This document shows positions 21,889 to 35,800 of a stretch of DNA of 64,000 nt, piece after piece. This DNA comes from Monosiga brevicollis MX1 (taxonomy: Eukaryota; Opisthokonta; Choanoflagellata; Craspedida; Salpingoecidae). Numbering within the stretch: the first letter of the stretch is position 1; each line of letters opens with the position of its first letter. Where the stretch lies: the NCBI RefSeq assembly GCF_000002865.3, contig NW_001865039.1:3315140-3379139 (forward strand). Direction: 5' to 3'. The translations under genes were made by a program, and so were the position numbers. The notes beneath the pieces are model-generated. The model had not been told where the DNA came from and searched no databases. It saw nothing but the letters and a program-made list of their open reading frames with translations.

Positions 21889-24800
21889 CTAATCCACCTG
21901 AACAAACTCCTCATCGTCAAAATCAGTGACAGCAGCCATGCTGGAGCGGTCTTCGGCAAAGATGGGCAAGGTCAATACCAGAGCCGTCTTGCTTCGTTCC
22001 TGTTGTACTGGGGTGCCTTCCAGCTCGACGGCAATTTCCACAATGGATTGCAAGAAGGTTTGCAGCTTTTTGCGACGCTCTGCTGTCACGGCCGGTGATA
22101 CAGAGCCAAACGTCTACATATTCCAGTCCATTTTGATGAGAGCGTGAGTACAGGGGTGAGCCGAGAAAAACGGGGCCATGTCATGCCTCGCACAGCCGCG
22201 CGATGCCACGTACCTTGGCAGGGAACTCTAGACGATCAACGTTGGGGAACTGCTTCCGAATCTCACGCTGAAATGCCAGAAGCTCACTGTAGCGTCGATA
22301 AATGATCCACTGATCTGTTCCGACCGTCACGTAAATCTCAAATGCCTGATGCCCACCCTGCACCTTGACCACGCGGGGAATACTGATGGCAATGTCCCGG
22401 GACAGGGACGCCACGGCACTACTGAACGCTTTGATCTCCGCCGGCGCAACGGGGGGAACAGCGCCCTTCTCCACAGCAGTTTGCAGGCGAAGGTAGACTG
22501 TCTCAAAGGACTGTTCCAGCTGCTCGATGCGAATTTTGGTTGTGCTGATGTGCGTGACCGCCTCTGCCAGTTGTTGGCTCAGCTCTGCTATCTCTTCTTC
22601 TTTGGACGCCACAAGCTGTGCCTGCTCCGCTAGCGCTGCCTTGGCCGAAGTAACATCTGCCTCGCGCTCAGCCACGCTTGCGGCTTCTTGCTTAAGCTGT
22701 GCCTGCAGATCCAAAAGAGCGGCATCACGGTTGCTCAGCTCTTGTGCATGAGCTTCTACCGTTTCTTGGTGCGTTCGGGTTTCTTCTGCTGCTGCTGCCT
22801 GCTGCTCCTTGAGTTTGGCCAGTGTTGCCTTGAGCTGCGACGCCAACATCTTCACCTTCTCCTCGGACTGCTTGAGCTTTTGTTGGTGCTCCGCCTCTTG
22901 TGTCTTCATGGCTTCAGCATGCTCGCGGTTCTGCTGGACCAGATGCGTGTCGTGCTCACGTCGCAGCTTTTCAATTTCAGTCTTGAGTGTGCCATTCTCC
23001 TTCTCCACAGCAGTGAGTCGTTCTTGTCGCAGATTACTCTCACACGTTACCTATGCATGGCACCGGCAAAGTCAATACCTCGACAAGCCGAGGGATCACA
23101 GAAAGCGTGCGAGGGTCTGCATGTTTGACACTTTTTCAAGATGCAAAACCCCATGCCATCGAATCGCATGATTGAGGCAGGGACAGGGCAGATTGGCCGT
23201 ACCTGCTCGCGAAAAGTCGACAACTCCTCAACGACGTGATCATAATCTTCTTGCAGGCTCACCAAACGATCTCGCTTCTGCAATAGGTCAGCAAACTAAA
23301 ATACGGAATAAAATTGGAGCAATATGAGTGAAAGTTGATGCGACAGGCATCCCACGGATTGTCACAAGCCCGTGCTTGTATTCCAAAGCCGAGTTCATGT
23401 TGCTGTGGGACAGCAGCACCACAATTGACAAGCCAACCTTGCTCTCAAGCGCCGTCTTTTCGGAGCGACCAGAATCCACACTGGCTTGCAGCGATGCGAC
23501 CTGCTGGCGTAGCGCATCACGCTCATCACTGATCTCATGTACTTGCGACTCGAGCGCGTCGATGCGCGTCCGACTCTCCTTCTGCTGCGCGGCCACGTGT
23601 GCTTCCAGCTCTTTCTTAGCCTGTATCACTCAAGCATTGTGCATCAATGAAGAGGCATGTTATTGGAAACGATTCGAGGGGGCGGAGGTGAGCAAGGCGT
23701 GTTTACGGGTGTGAGCGGCAGCATGGTCGTGGCACGGGCCATGCTCGAAGTTTGTCAAACGCGTCTCGTGGGTGGAACAAAACGGAGAACCCCCGGACCT
23801 GAGTCAAAGATTGAACTTCCTTCTCCAGGCGTTTGCAGGTGGCTTCGCGTGCTGCCTGCTCATCCTTGGCGGCGGCCAGATCAGCCTTGCTCGTTTGGAG
23901 ATTTTCCAAGAGCTTACTGCGTTCCTTCTACAGCCCACGGCACGAACGCAGGGGTTGGCAAAGCAGAGAGCACATATTGGGCGTCTCCGGTCAAGGCGTT
24001 CCCAGTAAACAGGCATAGTTGGGTCAAAGCAGGCACACGGCGTACGTTGAAAGAGGTCTTCTGATCCTTGAGCCGTTGTGTAGCTTCTTCCAGCTCCTGA
24101 GCCAGCCGTGTGTGGCCAGCCGTGGCCTCGCGGTGCGCCTCATCAGCTGTGACAGCGCCTTGCTTCAAGGTCTCCAGTTGCTGCTGGAGATCCGTGCGGC
24201 TTTGTTCTGCGGCTCGCAGGGTCTCGTTAGCACGCATGGCTTGCTGGCGTGTCTCGCGCACGCGTGCCTCCAAGGCCTGCACGGAAGCAAGCAATTTGGC
24301 ATTTCGCGCAACCACAGGCGACAGCGTTTGCAACAGAAGGGTCGTGGTAGCATCGACCTTGTGCACGAGCGCCTCCTTAAGTTGATCGACGGCTTGGGCA
24401 TCGCGGGATCGTGCCGAGCGCTGAGCTGCCAGTTGCCGCTTCAAGTCATCTACCTCAACTAGAGCATCTTGCAAGCCCCCTTCTGAGCTCGCAGCGGCTT
24501 CTGCCAGCCGGGCTCGGGCTTGGTTTGCCTGGTCCAGCAGCTCCCGCTCGAGGGCTTGCACGCGATTCTGCATTTGTTGCAATTCATCTTGCGCGGCTGC
24601 CTGGGCGGCACGAGCGTTCTTTTCAGTGGCGGCCTGTTTTGCGTCGGCTGTTGCCGAGGTTGTAGGCGCAGGGGGAGTCCTTGTATGACAAAATTCCGCT
24701 AACTGATTGACTAGTGTTGGGGTCTGATCAAGCACAAAACTCGCCCATTCTTGGCGCAAGGCACCGGAAGGACCCAGGTCGAGGCGCAGTTGAGTCTGGT

Positions 24801-25632
24801 CCGCGCGCAATTGAGCCAGCGCCGCTTGGGCCTGCGCGCGCGCCTTGCCGAGCACGGAATTTTGCTCGCGTTGCCGAAGTTCGAGAGCAGCCATTTGCTG
24901 TTGAGCAGCATGCAGCTCCTGATGAAGTTGCTGTAGAGCTTGTTCATTGGCCTCAAGAGCCGCACAAGCTTGGTCCGATTCGACTTCATGCGAGTTTAGG
25001 CGCGCTTCTTGGGCCTCACGAGCGCGGACCAAATCCGTTTTTTCTGCTTCAAGTTTTTGCGTTGTCGTGGTGAGTGTTGCGAGGGCCTGTTTCAGGCTTG
25101 CCAGCTGTTGGGTCAAACGCTCGTTTTCATCGCGCATCTCGGTCATTTTGATCATATCCGCAGCCGGGTCGTACGGTGCAAGGAGCTCCAGTTTATCTGG
25201 TCGAGCAAAGAGGCCGTGCTGCGGTGGCGCCTCAAAGTACCTGAGAGACACGGTTGCATGCGAATAGAAGGCATCAAGACAATGAGGCAAGAACAAGAGG
25301 GATCGGGCTTTGTTTTGCCGTCTCTGGGCCAGGTGCTTGCAAAGTGAGCGCACGTACTGTTTGCCGTTCACCGTGCCATCATTCTTGCCATTGGGTTCGT
25401 CGAGTTCGATGCCAACCCAAACACCCTGTATCACGATGCAGGCAACCCAGTTTTCAAATAGACCGAGTTGAATGAGTGCCGAACGGTGATGCCAGGCCAA
25501 CTGGGCACGGCGCTGCGACACGGCGCTGCTCACCTCCTGGAAATCGGTGTCACCAATGAAGCGAATGATGCCCTCACCGCCCTTGGCATGGCGCACTCGG
25601 CACCCAAGGGTGAGTAGCAGGCTCAACGCCAT
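21889..25632 (-). CDS. CAP-Gly / long coiled coil / PX domain protein
   Basis: The N-terminal CAP-Gly domain is assembled from three exons: GCRVRHAKGGEGIIRFIGDT, then GVWVGIELDEPNGKNDGTVN (with the diagnostic GKNDG), then KQYFEAPPQHGLFARPDKL. CAP-Gly domains bind microtubule or EB1 C-terminal EEY/F tails. About 650 residues of heptad-rich coiled coil follow across several exons (25236-24051, then smaller ones to about 22500). A PX domain comes near the C-terminus: AISIPRVVKVQGGHQAFEIY, IIYRRYSELLAFQREI, LEFPAK, then TFGSVSPAVTAERRKKLQTF. The RRYS arginine and the FPAK loop indicate phosphoinositide binding; the PX resembles that of KIF16B/SNX proteins. The tail ends DFDDEEFVQVD. The start at 25632 places CAP-Gly at the extreme N-terminus; an earlier short exon is possible. 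Inferred role: tethering endosomal membrane to microtubule ends. Confidence 0.87.
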
Positions 25633-26316
<684 letters not shown>

Positions 26317-29300
26317 CTACACATAGGTACCCGAGTCAGGCATCATCTCGCCACGCAAGCGAGGTTGCGAGCGCCGCGCAAGGATGTGCGATACACGTCT
26401 GCGGGCCACACGGGTTGAAATGTCCGTATCACTCTTTTCCTTATCCGAGTTTTGGCTACCGTGGGAACTCCACGACTTGGTCGTGCGGAGGAGGGTTTGT
26501 GCTGGAGAGCACGTGTTGAGCGCGTTGGCTACAATATCGATCTCATCATCCGACACCACCTCTTCCATGACCTGACGCGCCTCAATCACCTTGGGCGCAG
26601 CCGGTGGTCGGTTTTGAGCGGGCACCGATACATCATGAGGGCCTAACACGGGAAACTTGTCAAAGGACGAGCCGTGCGATGAGGATGATGATTCTTCGGG
26701 CAACTGGTGCAGGAAGCGCACGGCTTGCGATGGCACCGCAAGAGGCGCGACCAGGCCGTTGGAACCTGGCATGGAGCCCTTGCGCATCTTGGCCTCACTC
26801 AACGTTGCATCTGGGGAGGGCGTCTTGGCCGGCTGGTTCGCTGGCGGCGCCGAGCTGACGCGCTGCACAGGGGATTGATCTTGCGGCGCAGGTTTGGGAG
26901 TCTCAACGGGCGGGGCCTTGGCGGCGGATGTCGCCAGCATGGCACCTCCATTGCGGCGCAAGGAGCGGTTGGGTCGCATGCCCTTGGCTTTGCTGGCCAT
27001 GGACATGGAGCGAGCCCGGCCGTCCTGTTTCATACCGGCGCCTGGGGTGCGAATGCGCGACTCTGGCAACACAAGGTGCGCAGCCTTGTCAGGCACTGCC
27101 TTGGCCTTCGATTTGGCCTTGCTCTTTGACGTCGATTCACTTTGCTCTTCGCCCTTGGTGCTTCCAGCGCCAGATCCGTTGCTGGCAGCGGGGCTTGATT
27201 TGGCCGAGGCACGCGCCGATTCACTCGTTGGAACAACAAGACTATTGTGCGACCCTTGCGAACTCATTGTATCCACGGTGCCGGACTGTGTTGGAGACAA
27301 TGTCATCACAAGTTCTTGAGTAGACCCGACCTCGGGCTGTGCAACCACAGTATCAGCGGCAGCCTTGGCGGTTTCGGCCTCTGCTTCAGCCTTGGCCTGA
27401 GCCTCGGCCTTGCGCGCCGAGCGAGCGGCACGTGACTCCCACATGAGAAGATTTGCCTTTAGGTTTCGGGCTTGAACGGTGTCTGCATTGCGATTGACGA
27501 GCCGGTTCCACTGATGCCACAAGGGTTGGCAGACATAGGTGATGAAGCCAATTTGGGCCTTGGGAGTATCGACCTTAAAGCGATCGTTGAGTGCACCGAC
27601 GGGCAGACCATCGGCACGCTCCGCGTCACCTTCGTCAAAAAACTCCTCCATGAGGCGGTCAGTCCACTCTTTGCAAAGTCTCCATTCTTTGGTGGCAGAA
27701 CCCAGATCGGCCATGTGGACCATGCAGCTGAGCAGAAGCGAGCGTTCGTCGGCCTCAGCCTTTTCTTGAAGAACGTGTGCCAGTGTGGCCATACCCTCAT
27801 ACGCCTCAACCTAAAAATTGACATTCAAGGCGACCGCCACGCACAATCAAAATGTCGTGCACTCGGAGCAGGATCTGAAAAAGAACACTGGGCCAGAGCG
27901 TCGAGGTGGGCAAAAAAAAGCGGGGAAAAGCAAATGCGAGATGAACGTACGCCGTTGGTGAGCTTGTCGACAAAGCGGACCAACTCTTCAAGGATGCGGG
28001 CGTGTTTGACCATGTCAGTGGCCATGATCATATCCACCACAAGTTTGCGAATGTCCTGGCATCGTAACGCAGTTGTCAGATCAAGTCAAAGAGATGATAA
28101 GTGGCCAGCCTGCGATGATGTTTAGGCAATGCAGGCAAGTGACGTACTTTCTGTTCATCGGGTCGGAAGCCTGCAATCAAATTACATTCAGGCTCGTTGA
28201 ACATGACGTCAAAGGTGACACGAGCATGGTGGTTCTCGAGCACGCTCCGGTCATTGTACAGCATGGCCAGGTTGTGACGCTTCTTGATGAGATACACGTT
28301 GGTACGACCAAAGTGTTCCACGTCGTGGCCCGCTCCGGCAATGAGGCAGGACAACACCTCGAGCGGCGTAAACGAGGCCACCAAGGTGGAGAGCATGACA
28401 TGGACAGAGTGCATCACATCGGTACCATGCTGGTTGTTATGATAAGGTACCATGTCAATGGTGGCATAGCGTCGCTCAATATGGTAGAAAAAGCGAGCCA
28501 CCTGGTCAACATGGATGGGGCAGGTCTGAAACAGACCATGCGCCTCAAAGAGACGCAGACCCAGTGCCACCATGGGGCTACCCGCGCACAGCACAGTGAG
28601 TCGAAAGATGTCAAAGTTCCAGGAGCAAAAGTAGCGCAGATGCTCCAGCGTTTCCTCTGAGGGCATGTCAAACACGTCACACTTTTCGGCGGCTTCTGCC
28701 ACAAGTTTACGGTAATCCTCGTCCTCCTCGACGGGCGACTCGTCTTCATCGTGACGCAGCAGAGCAACATTGGTGAAAGAGTGGGCGCGCGGGCGTGACG
28801 GCGACAGGCTGGCGGCAAAGCAGGGCGCCGGCGAGTCTTGCGTGCCAGAGAGGCGTGTCGAGGGTTTGCGCTGGGACGGCTGCCGCGATGAGCGACGTCG
28901 CATGGAGGGCGAGTCCAAGGTGGCTTTGCGCGTCAGACTATCTCGATGCGAGGATTTGGAGGTGTTCGATCGTCGCGAGCCCTACAAAGCGATTCACAGC
29001 CATGGTCAGCACCATGCACGGGAGACCAAAGTCGATCAGCGCCACAAGACGAATCTCGGGCGTGCGGAGAATGTCAAGCAGTACGAACAAAGCGCCAGGT
29101 GCCTCGTCGGTCGAGGGTGTTGCGACGGGACGCGGGATGATCCATTTCCGCGTCGTCCTCCTGCCCTGGGCTCCATGGGTGTTGATGTACAGTAGCGTCC
29201 TTTGAGACTGCGCCTGACTCGCGCAGGCGCATGTCAATATTTTGGCTATTGTGATGAGTGCCATCATGGCCGCCGCCAAAATTGCTAAAGAGGGTGTAAG

Positions 29301-30511
29301 GAAAATAAAAAAAGTTTGAGCTTTGAGCAGGTTCTTTATTTCCCCACAGCCCACCCTGGCGCCGGGCGGTGCTCAAAAAGCAGGGAAAGAGAAGTCAACA
29401 CGTGCAAGTATGACGTACGCAGCCACAATGCGGGCCATGTCGCTGGAGATGGGGTGGGGTGGACTATTGGCACGGCTTCGACTGGAGCGCATGGAAGCAG
29501 CTGATGCGTTGGAGGTGGACATGGTACGCTCCAACGAGCTGTGCTTGTTGATGGAGCGATTGCTGGCCGAAAATTGGGCGGACAGGGCCATGCGAGCGCG
29601 AGTGGTCAAGTGCGAGCGATTCTTGCTGGGCACACTGGTGGCGCGGTGAAAGTGGCCACCCGATGGCTCGAGGCCCGGACTGGTTGCGCTGTGGTTATTA
29701 CTGCCGGAGAGGGTATCGAAACGGCCAATGGTATTGTCCTTGTGATCCATGTCAATGGAGGCCCGATTGGACTCAGGACCGTTGTCCGTCTGCATGGGAT
29801 GAAATCAGAGGCACGGGTATAGGTTTGAGCGGTGGGCCCAATGATATTTCCTCCCTTTTTTTTTCTTTGGAAATTTTGAGAGAGAGAGGGAGAGATGGAA
29901 CGAAGAGACGTACGCGAGAGGCCTCAGTATAGTTCTCGGCCATCCATTCGGCAATGTAGCTTTCATCTCCATTCACCTTCTTAAGTTGCTTGAGGGTGTG
30001 TCGGAACTGACGATTGAGGTCACTGCCGTGGTGTTCTGCGTGATCCACGGGATGGGAGAGTTCCAAGTGCAATGTTTCCAACTGATGGAGGATCCAGTCG
30101 AGACGCTCATGGGGTGGACGACCGCGAGGACAGTCAAGAGACATGTGTGACATGGTGGATCGAGAAGGAGAATCGGTGGGTGTCAAGACTTCATCTTCGG
30201 ATGACTTGCGGAAAATTTTGAACGGGTTTCTGCGTAAGCATCATCGGGAAGCATTGGATTGTGAGCATTGGTGACAATGCGCAATACTGAGCAGTAGGAG
30301 TCAGGTACGAGGACATACTTGCGGCGTGATGAACGCCGAGAATTTGAAGATTCAGCCTGTGCCTAAGGGACATGAAATGGACAAGAGAAGCGGTTTAGCA
30401 GCGTCTGCGACCGGTGTTGGCCATGCCAGTGATGCTGGGTCGGTTTGAGTGTTCACAGCGCGGTGGGTGGCGTACCACCAAGTCATCTTTGACCAGAGCA
30501 ATCTCACGCAT
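26317..30511 (-). CDS. PDE4-like 3',5'-cyclic nucleotide phosphodiesterase with UCR2-like segment
   Basis: Hydrolyses cAMP and/or cGMP. A consistent exon chain runs from ATG 30511 (MREIALVKDDLV) through Ser/Arg-rich exons to PHERLDWILHQLETLHLEL and LKQLKKVNGDESYIAEWM. That segment resembles the UCR2 autoinhibitory region of PDE4 (QLETL, an L-rich helix, then V/IAEW). A disordered linker follows, then the catalytic domain in the exon 28981-28153 and later exons: YHNNQHGTDVMHS, AGAGHDVEHFGRTNVYLIKK, YNDRSVLENHHARVTFDVMF, VVDMIMATDMVKH, MVHMADLGSATKEW and KAQIGFITYVCQPLW. All metal-binding His/Asp residues and the invariant purine-contact Gln (KAQIGF) are present, so it should be active. About 350 Ser/Pro/Lys-rich residues follow to TAG at 26319-26317. 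The usual AIHDVDHPG is GAGHDVEHFG here. The first exon is tentative. Confidence 0.88.
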
Positions 30512-30947
30512 CAGCTATGCACATGCCAGGGTCGTAGTCAGGAGGGGTCGAGGGCACGCGTGAGTACCGGAAGCGCCATGGTCAGCACGGCGGAGTCGAA
30601 GGAAAACAGGCGTGTGAATGGGCATGATGATGAGCGTACCGTTTCCACATCGCTCTGAAGAAACGCCATGCTGACGGTGTGAGTGCGTGTGTGTGGGAGG
30701 TGGCGCCAAGAAGAGTGTGCGGCTCGGCGGCGAACTCGGCGATGCACACAGAGCCAGGCGTCGGGCACAGCGTGCACGGGAGCCGCCGATATTGATAAAA
30801 CAGGGGTGTTTGCGGCAGAAATGAGCAATCTCTCAGCTCATGGAACCACCTGCCATAAATGCAGTAGCGTGCCCAATTACCAACAATGGGGTGAACAAAC
30901 AGCAGACCAAACAGCAGACCGCTGTTCACGGCAACGAGGCAGGGTTT

Positions 30948-31086
<139 letters not shown>

Positions 31087-31441
31087 CTGTGCTGTGCCGA
31101 GTGCTGAGTGCTGCCGGTGCCCGTCAAGCGATGTGATGAAAATTCCTGACCAGCAGGAGGGCTAAAGTGTGGACAGGTGGATGAAAAAATGGCGGCCGGC
31201 AGCCAAGGGGAAGCACGAATGAGAACGAAAGTGTTGAGTGTGTGTGTGCTGTGTCGAGAAGGACTTGCGTCCCGGCGACTCGCGGGTGGTGGCGATACGA
31301 GGCGGCGGTGACAACTGAGGTATGTCGTTGCACCAAAAGCGTAAAGAGAGGAGGCAAAGCAAAGAAAAGGTGGCAGGTGCAAAAGGCGCAAAAGGTGCAA
31401 AAGGTGCAAAAGGCGGTCGGTCGGTCGTCAAGAGGAATTAT

Positions 31442-31663
<222 letters not shown>

Positions 31664-31894
31664 GGGAGGGGAGGAAGGCTTTGGGGGTTGGGTCGGTTCA
31701 GCGGTATTGGCCCGACCTTTTGATCGGCAGAACAGCCGGGCAGGCGTATGGGTTTTGGGTCTTGTTGGGTGGTGGTGAAGCCTTTTCCAACACCGCTGGA
31801 ACGAGACCGGACCAGACCAAAACGGATGAAAGCGGGACAGACGAATCCTCCTCAAACATACATCCGGATACCCTTGTGGAACACGCCCGACTGG

Positions 31895-31930
<36 letters not shown>

Positions 31931-32816
31931 TTGGCCGGGGTGGCGGCTTGTTTGTTGTCAGGGCCCACCAGCACAAAAGGGAAAAGGACACGCGGAGCAC
32001 TCCAAAGAAAAAAAAACAACACCTTTTGGTGGAGCGTACGTGGAAAATGGGATCGGCTTGATCGGGGAAATGTTGGAGTGATGACATTACCATCCTTTTG
32101 TGCTTGTGTGTCGAGGGTGTGGGTGGGGGTTGCGAATACATTGGGATTTCCTTGGATCTGTATGGGATCGTGTTGGACGCTATGTAGGGTCATGAAGGGG
32201 TGGAGAAATTGTTGATGGCAGGGCATCTTTTTCTCTGACAGGTAACTAAGATGCAAGGAGAAGATGTCGATGCAACAGAAGAAAGCGCAAGAGCCAGATG
32301 TCAACAGAATCCCAAACTTCGGATGTTAGGGTAGCGAATGTCCAGGGTTGATTTCCAGTTTCTTCTGCTTCACACATCAGTTTCCCTTTTTGGCGCAATG
32401 GATTCATCGTTTCAAGATGACTTGGGCTCCCATGCCTCAATTGGCCAGAAATAATAATAATTGTTATTATAAGCGCACACGACACACGTTCACGGCATTG
32501 TCGTGTTCCTCGACCAGCCTTGCCGCCAGGTGACGTCACGCATTTCCATAGCACTTGCCAAGCCGTCGGGCGCGCAAATGCGTGGTGGCCCTGACAGACC
32601 ACACGATGTAACAAGAGTTGATTGTGGATAAAACAGGTTCCGAACTTAGGCGGTCATGAACCATCGCTGCTAGGTAAAAGATGCTGTGATATCAGATCTG
32701 CAATCGCATCAATTCGCGCCGTCTTGTGTCTCGAATAAAAAAAAAGGAAACACGACCGACTCATTGAGCTAGTCGAGGACTCACTCATTGGCGTGTCGTT
32801 ACCAGATCAATGCAGC

Positions 32817-35800
32817 TCACGATGGCGAACAGTACACTTTGAGAAGCTGCCGCTGAACACGCACGTGGCACACGCCAGCAGGCACCGGATCACCATCTGC
32901 GCAGCACAATTTCAAAGGCGCAGAGGTTAGCCCCCAAATCCGACAACCAAAACTACTTTTGTGAATCTGCCGGCAGTCCTCAGCTCAGGTCACGACACGC
33001 AAGCCACGCACCAATGTTGAGCGGCGTGCTCATGGCTCGCGTCCCCGGCTCCGGATAGATGACAAACTCGCTCGTCACAAGCGTGCGCACATGCTTGTGG
33101 GTGGAGAGATATTCCCCCTGCCACAACAGGTGGTGTGAGCGCTGCCCACCAAATCCTCATGCTCGCAGCCAAGAACATTCGCACCCGCTTCAAAGTCATG
33201 GCAGCAGCAACCGTCTCCGAGCGCGATCGCGTATCATCCAAAATGCAAATGGCTGCCTTGCCATCGCTGCACTCCACGTCTACGGACAGCACCAATCATC
33301 ACATTGGGCAATCGCAACCAACTACGTGGCTCTGGTGCCAACTGAAGGTGCTGCCTGATGGGCAAGCACTGACCTGGATAAATTTTATGGGCCAGTCCCA
33401 ACTGTGGTAAGCTGGAGGCAATCAGGTTGACCACCCCCACCTGCTCCAACTGCCATTCACCCGTGTCATCTCGATATGCCAAAGCACAAGGCGCACTCAC
33501 GGGCCAATCCTGCGTCGCCAACCAAACAACGCATACATCACCCGTGCAACATCAGACACGTACGCAGCCTGGTCGCAGCCCACAATTCACAGCGCAGTCA
33601 AGTACGGTGTACAGACAACAGACTTGCCTGCAATAAACTCAAAAAACCGGCAAGATCATATCGTAGCTTGCTGTGGCCCGGGATCCAACGCAGCTTCTCC
33701 GCTCGCGCGGCACAAATGCCTGCCAATCCCCACCCTGTGCACACGGCCAAACGCGACGGGGGATACATGAGAACAAGCACTCGGTGTGGCGTGGTAGAAG
33801 CTGAGGGAGGCCTATAAAAGCACCATCGCATGTCGATGCCTACCAAGACAAGAGAGCCCGTAGTGGCGGCTTGATTCTGAAGGCAGCCCCATTCGCATGT
33901 CTTCGTCGTTGACATCCTGCCAGCCGTGGCCAATCGGGGTTGAAGGAGCCTCATTCATTGCCGCAGGCGCAGCTGGTCCGGTCGCCTGCGCTGCGTCCAC
34001 ACCCGCCGCTCCTTCTTCCGTCACCGCGGTGTCAGATGCACCGTCAAGTGATATGCTTTCATTGCTTCCTGTCGCTGGACCCCCTGTGGTCGCAGATGCC
34101 TTTGCATCGTTCCCTTCTGTGCTTTTCACAACCCAATCCGGGCGCGGTCCTGTACATGACAAGCATGCGTGTCCAGACCAAAGAAATGAGATGACCCTGG
34201 TCAATCATCCGAGAAGACCAAGAGAACATGGTAGAAAAGAGACAAAGGCAATGCAGGACAGTTCCGCGCAACCGATATCGAGTGTGCGAGTGTGTGTGGC
34301 AATCAATCAATCAATCGCCAGCTGCGCTTCTAACCGGGCGGATCCTGATTGAGAGCGATATCAAGGACGTCGACACGTCGCACGTGCGCTTGAGCCACGG
34401 CCAAGGCAGCGCGCGATACCAATCTGCCACCAAATACATTTGCCCCTCAAATGAGCGCAAGTGAACCTTGCAATCTGCTGCGTGTAGCCTCTCGAGGTTT
34501 GCACGGGGTGCGACGAGGTCCCAGAGATGGACCACGGCGCCTGAGTGTTGCTTACTCATGGGGTGTTCGGGAGTGGAAGCCATCGAGGATATTGGCCATT
34601 GCGTTGGCCGTGCCGACTGGAATGATTCCCACCGCAATGCGTTCAATCGAACCCTCCCCTCGTCGCATCAACCCCGTAATAATCTAACGCAGCCGATCAT
34701 CTGTCGTGAGGGTGCAAAAAAAAGCTAAAAATGCTTGTATAAGAAAAAACCCCCATTCTTCCAACTGCTCGAGAGGAGCCGAGAACAAAAGAGGGAAATC
34801 AAGGTGACCCCAAAATCGGAGTCGGCAAAGAGAAACAGAAGACATCGTGACAAACGCGTCGGTTCGGACGTACTTCAGATACCATGCCATCTCCACCGCA
34901 GACAACAATGTCCGTGTAGTAATCCGTATCTAAACACAAGTCACAAGATACCGTCGTGGGATTCAAGCGAGCAACCAGGTAGACCATAAGAAAAAGTCTT
35001 GCAAATTAAAAATGGATGTCACGCCGTTGCGCCTCTTACCCAGATGCGCAACCATATCTGTGGCATGTCCAGCTTTCTGGGTGGCCTTGACATCAAACCG
35101 TAGCTAAATAAATCAGGGGATTCAATGCAAGCATGGGGTCAAACAGACGGTCACGTGCATAGCGCATGGGCTACTTGGAAAAATCAAATCATTCTCTCAA
35201 CTGACCTTGGCCAGCTGAAAAATGGGCTCCACGAGCTCTTTGACAAGGGTTTCAGCCAGCCCAGAACCTAACAAGGAAAATGGTTGTCATCATTGTCAAA
35301 AAGTCGTGCTGCAAGACCGTGTCAAAGTGCCTTTGGGCCATTGAAAACCAGAATCAAACCTGAGCGAGGATTGTAAATGACGAGAAGCTGACGATCCTGA
35401 CTTTGCTGCACATTCTGTTCATCGCGCGCGCACGTAACCCTACATCAGCTCGGGCGCAAAGCGGCCAGGACGACAATGACTGGCATCGGGGAACATACCG
35501 CAGCACTGTTGAGTGTCAGCAGTCGGCCTCGACTGGGAGCCAATGCCGTGTTCATCATCGAGTTGAAGATCTAGTGCGACGCTCACCCACAAGGTGAGGG
35601 CGGACCGGTTGTGATTGGCAAAGGCACTTGTGTTGAAGCATGGTGCTGACCTGCTGTTTCTGATCAGAGGGCAAAGGCGATGTTTCCAAAGAGCGTTTGA
35701 CGCCCATGGGTGTCATGACCTGATCGTCAGGATCACCGACGTCCTCAAAATAACCTGAAACGCTGCGCACGGAGCCCTTGTGACCACCCACGCCCGTGGG

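Noticed and set aside
28938-29354. Frame with a hydrophobic stretch (LAILAAAMMALITIAKIL) that could suggest a membrane-anchored PDE
   Set aside because: The phase-consistent exon in this region (FGGGHDGTHHNSQNIDM to RRGTWRF) uses a different frame, so the hydrophobic reading is a shadow.
31893-31930. GGCA tetranucleotide run as a possible telomere-like or recombination element
   Set aside because: A short simple repeat (about nine units) with no flanking structure; ordinary microsatellite.
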